A DNA stretch of 64,000 bases, from positions 24,514 through 88,513 of the forward strand of contig JAAMPI010000035.1 in NCBI GenBank assembly GCA_013054445.1. Reading direction: 5' to 3'. Positions 57,668 through 64,000 of the stretch are shown here, in pieces. The stretch comes from Cudoniella acicularis. Lineage: Eukaryota; Ascomycota; Leotiomycetes; Helotiales; Helotiaceae. The position numbers were made by a program, and so were the translations under genes. The notes under the pieces were generated by a model. It did not search any database, was not told the origin of the DNA, and saw only the letters and a program-made list of their open reading frames with translations. The number at the start of each line of letters is the position of its first letter. Position 1 is the first letter of the stretch.

Positions 57668-60604
57668 TTAGTCTATTTCCTCGCCTAGCTCAACTACTAC
57701 TCGCTTAACCCGTTTCGTTTTAAGCCGCTTTGCTTGCGGTAAATCTAAGCTGTGTATTCGGAGAAGCTCTTCCTTAACCCGTCTCTGAATCTCAGCCTCG
57801 ATATCCAGCGGCCTCAAAGATACAGATTCATTCCCCTTATTATAGCCTTCCTCTACCGTACTATATGACCGCTTCCGGACGTGTAGCGGCTGTAAAATCG
57901 GAGCCCCGGTAGAAGGCGAGACCATGACCTGACGATCTCGGCGACCAAGATAAGCACTAAATCCTAAGAACGAATGCCACTCTTGGCTCAACGCTCGGTA
58001 CTCTGCGCGAGCTGCCTCGACATGCCCCGGTGCTTCCTCGAGCGCACGGGCATATGCTAATCCCGCACGAAGGCTGCCGTGTGCGGACTGCGCATCGGCC
58101 TATGTTGCCGTAGAGTTAACTCCATAGTCCTTCTTGAACTTCCTCTGCTACAGGTGCTTTCGAGAGATAGCAATAGCCGTATGACGCCAGAGCCTAATAT
58201 TTGCCTTGGTCTTAAGATATCTTTCGAATTCCCCTTCTAACACACTTGAAAGTCGTGTGGTGGGCCATGGCTCCGCTTTTTGTAGAAGAGCCCATAAGAA
58301 TGTAGATGGCTGTGCTGCAATATCCGAGCCAAGCAGGTCTAGCTGCTGACAAAATGGCAAGACTAGCCAGAGGTAGTAAACAACAAGTTCACTAATCTCT
58401 GCTGGCAGGTATCGATAAATAATATTTACTGATCCTGACACACTATATCCTTTGTAATAAAAGGTCACAAAACCGACGAGTCCGTTCTCGATAAAGATGC
58501 TCCTCCGTAGGCTATGGATTGTATTATAGTACTGAATGCTCAGTAGCTCAGTTCCGCGAGCAGGTTGTCCGGACACGATATGCACAAGTAATAGCAATAG
58601 TACAAGAAAAGCATCGACCTGCCTCTTGTACTCTGCTATAGCAATAGTCCGCCACTTCCCTCGCTTTAAGAACCTGTCCTGAAGCCGGTCTATCTCTAGC
58701 ACTCGGTTTAATAGCCACCGCTCGTACCCTTGAAGGGCCGTATTCCTTGGGTCCCGGAGAAAATTCTAGCCTGGCTCGCTAATAGCCGGGTTATCCTTAA
58801 GATCCTTCAGGCTTAGAGGAGGCACGACCTGCTCGCGAGCTTCGGTGGGATGGACAAGCAGGATCTCCTCTAAATGGTTCTAGGCTCGATCAAGCTGAAA
58901 GCGGACGAAATGCCGGAGTTGACTCATAGTGAGCTCGAGATCGACGTACGACAGCTTCTCTCTATCGACTGACCAGATCAGAGATCCTAGGCACGTTATA
59001 CTTTCTCGGATCTTCTTTCCGTATGCTCGCAACTTCAAGGCCCAGTTCATTGGCGAGCGACTCTCTAGGACCATAAAACGGTCCTGCATTTCATCTAGCG
59101 CCTCGGAGGGAAATTGTGTCTCCCCACACTCTGCTGCCACTACTGCTCGTTGTAATACGAGAAGCTGGGCCATCTTGATAAAGGCCGAAAGCTTCGATGT
59201 AAAGTTGCAAGCATCGTGGAAACCGTCTCTTCCCTCGTTAATACCGAGTACGGCAATAAATCCAAGGACAATACTATCGTAGATCTTCCCTATAAGACAG
59301 TGGTCAAGCAGCGTTATACAAAACTGTAAACAGGCCTGGTCAAGGGATTGGTAGAGGGCGTCGAGGCTAATGTCATTCTCTTCCTCCTTGGTTATGGCCT
59401 CTGCTTCTTCACTCTGATTAGAGTCCAAGTCCCTGAGCCTAAAGAATTCCAACTCACCTTTCTCACGCGCCTGGACACGGTCTAGAAGCTGGACAATGTG
59501 TAACATCTGATCAAGCGCTCTCGACTGCTCGTTGGTCAAAACGCAGTGTAGCGCTGGTTGTTCACCGAGGTGGATCATACGATAAACGAAGCAGATCAGA
59601 CGCTTGAAGACACCCTGGTAGCTTTTATACGTCCCCGATTTGAGCTTGGCAAGCAGCGGGCGCTGGTGAGTCCGGCGGCGAAGGAAGCTGTTCACCTTAT
59701 GCTGATCAAAGATGTTGATTTTCTCCTCGGCCAGAGATTTCCGCGCTTGCTCGATCAAGCGGTCGAACGATATAAGAAGAAGCGCCAGCTGACGCTCCTC
59801 GATTACGTTATAGGAAAGGCCAGACGTTGAATTAGTATCCGCAGCGACTATTACCCTTCGCTCTGTGGGCAAATCAATCAAATGCGCAGCAGCCCGTAAG
59901 CTCTTCCCTGCGAAGTAATCGCCCCACCTTGTTGTCTCGAGCCAAGGGGAGACTTCTGTGGCATTTTGGGCTTGAAGACCCGCGAGGGCCGCGGCTTTAT
60001 CACGAGCTTGTAGCTTCTGGGCTAGCTGCTGCTCAACCCGCTCACGAACTGTCATTGGCCGAGGTGCGGATGATAAGTGGGGCAGTGGAGAGGACGAGGA
60101 AGCAGCGGGGGCAAGAGGGTTGACCTGAAAGTACCGGAGGAAGTTGCTCTGGTGGAAGGTCTGATAGTAGACAGGCTCTATCGTTACTTTGGCCCAGAGC
60201 TCCCTTGCTACGCTTATCGCTGAGCCAGGCGACTTCTTCGGGCGGCCTCCCTTTAAGCCGCTCTGCCATTGGTAGGCGGCCTTTAAATGCTCTCGCATGG
60301 TCTTCTCGCACCCGCAGATATACGGTTATACATCTGGACAGAGACGACATGCAATCCTATTCGAGTAAAGAAATAAGTAGTTGATAGGGGGCGTCTGGCG
60401 TGGAATCACAAGTTTCTGAATGACAGCAGCGCTCTGTATTAGCTTAGCTGTATAGTACTTAACACAGTACTGGATTTGCTCTCCTGTTACTTCATCCTTG
60501 TGATGAGCTCTAAGATAGGACGCAATCGTGCCCGGAACAACAGCGTACTGGCATGAGAGGCAGGCTAAGACGGCATAAGATAGGTCGAAGTAGAAGAGAT
60601 CTAT
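57668..60604 (-). pseudogene. Relic B: OrsD-type zinc finger plus tyrosine-recombinase-like protein
   Basis: One frame of about 979 codons runs from ATA at 60602-60604 (probably a mutated ATG: ATA then DLFYFDLSYAVLACLSCQYA) to TAA at 57668. It is broken only by TAA 60326-60328 and TAG 58880-58882, 58766-58768, 58148-58150 and 58100-58102. The N-terminus has two OrsD-type fingers (CLSCQYAVV..HH; CRLCP..CGC..H). The C-terminal third reads like a tyrosine recombinase: SGQPARGTELLSI (Arg codon 58556-58558), YYKG (Lys 58451-58453), LWRHTAIAISR (Arg-His 58181-58186), SAHGS (His 58079-58081) and LAYAR (Tyr 58052-58054). A Lys/Arg-rich nuclear-type tail (QAKRLKTKRVKRVV) ends the protein. No helicase domain follows. 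Confidence 0.65.
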
Positions 60605-61040
60605 AGAACTGTTTCTTGCAAGAATAGCAAGGAAAAGAATAAGACAAACGGGGCGAGTATATCAGAGGCAGACAATAAAGACAGTAGCATAAATCAAGCA
60701 AGTAAATTGACCACTGGCCTAGCACTGAGAATAAAGAGCAAGAGGAGACACGAACGCGACGCGTCTATATTCTAAACCCAGGTCTTTAAGCCACATCTTC
60801 AAGCCTCTTTCTCTTAATATTAAGACTGATATCGAGACGCGTTTGACGAAAGCAGCGAGGCACGGGAGGAAGCGAAATGAGATAAATATCGAAAGGGTAA
60901 TCTTATAGGTTAAGGGAAAGTTGATAGAATCGATTCTAAGAGCAGGGTAGTCCGCGGCAGAATACACCGCCTTAGGATCTGTGGAATATTATTAGATAAA
61001 ACTCGGGGGCTGCCCTGGGTGGTTTTGCTCATAATGTGCA
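60605..61040. other. Spacer in the decayed block
   Basis: About 440 bp without a recognised gene. A minus-strand frame ending at 60719 is open for 82 codons but has no family features. Confidence 0.35.
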
Positions 61041-61058
61041 GGTTAGGTTAGGTTAGGA
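61041..61058 (+). repeat. Short interstitial TTAGG-type array
   Basis: GGTTAGGTTAGGTTAGGA is three exact 5-bp GGTTA units followed by GGA. It resembles a degenerate telomere sequence (fungal telomeres are TTAGGG) and overlaps the 3' end of the F-box relic, so chance cannot be excluded. Confidence 0.4.
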
Positions 61059-62247
61059 TTTGTAGGAGATAAATAACTGCACGCGGATTGTCCTAAGAAA
61101 ACTCTTCAAAGGAGAGGCAAAGGGACTCTAAGCATGTTGCGCCTGCGATGATATGAGCGAGAGTCGTAGCGTCTCTATCGCTGTGTTGAGTAAGATCAAA
61201 CTCGAGGGAGAGGTGTCGGAGAGCAGGCAAGGCTTCATAGCAGTCACTAAGCGGTGTAGTAGCAGCGGCACTCCAACGCTTTAGATCAAGGTGCGAGCCT
61301 TGAACGGTCCTCAGTTGTTAAGCGTGGCCGGACAGGCATGCAGATTGCAGTAAGGTCCAGAAATGTCTGTCGGACTCATAGTATCTATGGTAGTCTTCGG
61401 GTTGTGCTAATATGGCTCGTGCCTGAGCGCTGAGAGCGTTTAGCGGAGGTGTAGTGCTACTCATGCCGATATCTCGCCTGTGAGGTATAACATACTAGAG
61501 AGCGGTGAGGCCTGGGAGCTTCGGAAGAGCCTGGACGAGCATTTCCTTCGCGTTGTTCCGTCGCTGAATATACTCTTGGCCGAATAAGTACTCAAGGTAG
61601 TTGATATAGTATGTCTCAAGCTCCTGACCGTCGATCTGGGAGATGAGTTCGCGTTGAGCCTCGTAGACCAGGCCGAGTCCGGCCCCAGCGCTACATCGGA
61701 GCCAGTCCTGGAACCCTTGTCTAGCTGCGTGGCCATCGAGCGTCCTTCTATCATAGCTGATCTTTGTGACATATTCTCTTAGTATACTATGTCGCGCAAT
61801 TTCATGAAGCCTCTTAAAGCTCTGAAGGTTGATTCGTAAAAAGACAGTCTGAAACAGTATAAGGCGAGCAGCCGCGGCCTATAAACGGGAAACCAGTCTA
61901 AGATTCTTTAGATCAGGTCGGGAGAGCAAGACACAGATTCTGGTTAACACCTTTGGCGGACATCCCAGGGTCCTGTCCTGTATAACAGTCCGGCCGCCAA
62001 CCATAGCTCGAGCTGTCCTACCATGACCTCTATAAGGCTCACTAGCCTGCCTTACAGCCCAAGGCAGGGTGCGCCTCTTACCTCTCGGTATACATCGCTT
62101 CTTCTGCACCGGCCATTCATCTCTAACCCTATGCTCACTGCCGTCCCGTGACATTGTCGATGCTTCAGCTCGAAGCTGTTCGCTTGCCATGCTGTCGTAT
62201 AATAATCCTACTTGCTGAGACTCGTACGCCATTGCCCTCGCCAACAT
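61048..62247 (-). pseudogene. F-box protein relic with nonsense-only decay
   Basis: One frame of about 400 codons runs from the ATG at 62247 to TAA at 61048. The F-box is readable: CPPKVLTRICVLLSRPDLKN, then LRLVSR, Leu, TAG where Trp is expected, then AAAARLILFQTVFLR. Downstream come the helical repeats usual in fungal F-box proteins (GQELETYYINYLEYLFG, LPALRHLSLEFDL). Internal stops: TAG 61879-61881, TAG 61495-61497, TAA 61318-61320 and TAG 61093-61095, each explicable by one C-to-T change in a Trp or Gln codon on one of the strands. No frameshift. F-box genes of this type are common in fungal accessory regions; the target is unknown. Confidence 0.6.
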
Positions 62248-62637
62248 TGTCCCTTGAGCTTATCAGATCAGGCTTGGAATAGAGGAAGAATTAGAAGAAG
62301 GATTAGTAGGACTAGTCTAAATCAAGTGTAAGGGGTTGTGTGATGTCGCGTAAGTTAAATTACATTTGACGGACACGGTCACCATCACGTGCTTTCGCAT
62401 TACGAACTAAATAGCCACCACCTTAGCTTAACTTAATCTTTTTGTAATAACCTTAAAATGTGGATATTGATGTCTAGTAGAGACAAGCTTCCACTCCACA
62501 TATTACTGTTTTTGCATTAGGTAGGCAGTAAACACTGGCTAATCCTTGCTCATATTTCCTTAGTCTAAATTTAAATCTGGTTATTTAATAGGTTTAGTAC
62601 TTATAATATTTCTTTTACAATTCACTCCTAATACCTG
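62248..62637. other. Spacer in the decayed block
   Basis: About 390 bp, AT-rich, no gene recognised. Confidence 0.35.
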
Positions 62638-63363
62638 CTAATAAACAAAGTAGAAAAGAAACAAAGCAAAAAACATAGAACAGTAAGCTGCTATCATACC
62701 AAGCCCAAAGAGCACTACTGGAGCAGCTATGTCCATGGCCCGCATATGAAAGATCTGTGGGAAGGCAGCTAAGCCCTGGCCGTTCAGAACTCCAGCCCCA
62801 CCCTCCCGCTCCTGACCGTCAACCACATCTCCAACCACCACTCCCGCAGTCCCGGCTCCAACGCCCTGACGCCAAGCCTCCACTCGCCTACCTGGTCTAA
62901 CCTCCTGACCTCCAGCTCCAGCTCCAGCTCCAGCCCCTGGGCTACTCTCAATAGTCTCAGGGCTCTCAGCATAGGCCCTAGGAACTCCCTTTCCCAGAGG
63001 CCCGTCGTCTAGCGTTTCCTTTTGGATGAGTACCTTTAGGGCTAGGCGGTCTAAGCCCTGGTACCTGTCGTAAAGATTAAGCCGCCTCTTCATACAAGCC
63101 TATTCGGCCCCGCAGAAAATCCGTTGGCTGCCTTTACCGACCTTCGGCACGTATACCTCCACTATCTCGTCCTTGTAAAAGCCGAGATACGCCTTAGCAC
63201 CAACGTATTTTGTCTCGCCGACAGCAGCTGTCCCCGATCCCACAATCATAGTGCGCACCGCATCCTTATAACCGCGCCTAGGACTAACAGTAACGAAGTC
63301 GCCTAAGATTTCAACACCCTTATCATCATCGCTAGGTAAGGAGACGCAGTACGAATCGGACAT
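62638..63363 (-). pseudogene. Small membrane protein relic with one TAG
   Basis: One frame of 242 codons runs from the ATG at 63363 (MSDSYCVSLPSDDDKGVEIL) to TAA at 62638, interrupted once by TAG at 63100-63102 after FCGAE. The first part is a beta-rich domain (VGAKAYLGFYKDEIVEVYVP). The second has a Gly/Ala run encoded by a hexamer microsatellite and ends in a transmembrane helix (APVVLFGLGMIAAYCSMFFA). I do not recognise the family. The single stop is again explicable as Trp or Gln changed to TAG. If translation can start after the stop, residues from MKRRLNLYDRYQ form a 151-residue membrane protein. Confidence 0.5.
62909..62937. repeat. CAGCTC hexamer microsatellite
   Basis: About four and a half copies of a six-base unit encode a Gly-Ala run on the minus strand of the membrane-protein relic. 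Confidence 0.7.
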
Positions 63364-63810
63364 ACTGAAGACAGCTCTGGCCAAGGTTAATATAAGCTCG
63401 ACTAATTGAATGATAATTAGAAACAGACTTACTACGATATAGTAATAGAACAATTTGAAGGGGCTTGGTAGATCAGCTGACTTTAGATAAAGTGCAAAAT
63501 TAGCAGATTCAAATGAAAAGTAATGGTAGGCATGTGTAGAATATATACTTCCTATGGCTGTTATACTAAACTTCCGTGCGCTCTAGCCGAGCCTATCAGA
63601 CAGTATACAATTCGTTAACTCGTTGTTGTAAATACTCTTATATGATTTACTATAGAAAATTGCATAGAACCGAGTCTGAATATTGACCTAAAGCTAAAAC
63701 AAATCATTACCACGTGACTGTAGATCAGTCTCTGAATGCTCAAGCTTCGTATACCCTAAGTCAGATATGCTCTTATATATAGTATAAAGGAATTTTATCT
63801 TGTATACGAA
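63364..63810. other. Spacer in the decayed block
   Basis: About 450 bp, AT-rich, no gene recognised. The last 50 bp already show weak similarity to the minisatellite unit. Confidence 0.35.
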
Positions 63811-64000
63811 GAAGCAAGTCTTGCCCTATAGTATAAAGGAAACGAGTCTTGCCCCATGGTGTAAAAGAAGCAAGTCTTGCCCCATGGTACAAACGAAGCG
63901 AGACTTGCCCCATGGTGTAAACGAAGAGAGACTTGCCCTATGGTTCAAAGAAGCGAGACTTGCCCCATGGTTCAAGAAGCGAGACTTGCCCCATGGTGTA
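63811..64000. repeat. 28-bp minisatellite running off the window end
   Basis: Seven units of 28, 28, 28, 28, 27, 26 and at least 25 bp share the core CTTGCCCCATGG. The first three have CAAGTC or CGAGTC before the core, the later ones GAGAC, so variants are ordered along the array. Unit starts: 63811, 63839, 63867, 63895, 63923, 63950 and 63976. The true array length is unknown because it continues outside. Confidence 0.9.

Noticed and set aside
58100..58882. A variant genetic code or read-through of TAG in relic B
   Set aside because: TAG occurs only in the decayed block, where neighbouring genes show the same change and intact genes use TAA, TAG and TGA normally as ends; RIP explains it more simply.

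Overview
This is nuclear DNA of a filamentous ascomycete (Pezizomycotina). The genes carry short introns (about 45-110 bp) with GT..AG ends and CTAAC/CTGAC branch sites. The families are typical of moulds: WSC-domain wall proteins, a HeLo-domain pseudokinase, an AflR-like Zn2Cys6 regulator, a CrnA-type nitrate transporter and NADP-mannitol dehydrogenase. The right end shows RIP-like (repeat-induced point mutation) decay. A leotiomycete is plausible, but that is a guess.

Left part (0-17 kb) is gene-dense and mostly intact: enolase, eIF3 subunit j, an SPT10-like acetyltransferase (convergent with eIF3j, 3 bp between stop codons), aldose 1-epimerase, a cytochrome b5/acyl-CoA dehydrogenase fusion with a GC-AG intron, a 1308-residue GH16-like/WSC cell-wall protein whose GH16 motif lacks the acid/base glutamate, and a four-exon ricin-B-like protein.

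Middle part (17-33 kb) is gene-poor and AT-rich, with long empty stretches and damaged accessory genes: a small membrane protein with a frame break, an intact AflR-like regulator, a GNAT relic, a nitrate transporter with a one-base frameshift near its start, and a broken secreted FAD-linked oxidase.

The 33-52.6 kb part is again mostly intact: TSR3 (18S rRNA modification), a GGA clathrin adaptor (VHS-GAT-GAE), mannitol dehydrogenase, a seven-exon HeLo/pseudokinase gene with an 11-nt exon, two small single-pass membrane proteins, a fucose-permease-type transporter, a two-domain CENP-V/GFA protein, and an MFS drug/polyamine-type transporter with one extra T in a T8 run.

Right part (52.8-64 kb) is a RIP-like graveyard, all on the minus strand. 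It holds two head-to-tail relics (A and B) of a large protein with OrsD-type zinc fingers and a central block that reads like a tyrosine-recombinase catalytic domain (R..K..RH..H..Y). It also holds a Cys-rich C-terminal piece of what looks like a subtelomeric RecQ-type helicase, and DUF7730-like, F-box and membrane-protein relics. In the reading frames I followed, the breaks are almost only TAG/TAA codons at expected Trp/Gln positions, without frameshifts. The window ends inside a 28-bp minisatellite. The undescribed system most worth pursuing is the OrsD-plus-recombinase element.

All calls come from reading the sequence; splice sites are inferred from frame and motif continuity, and no database search was possible.
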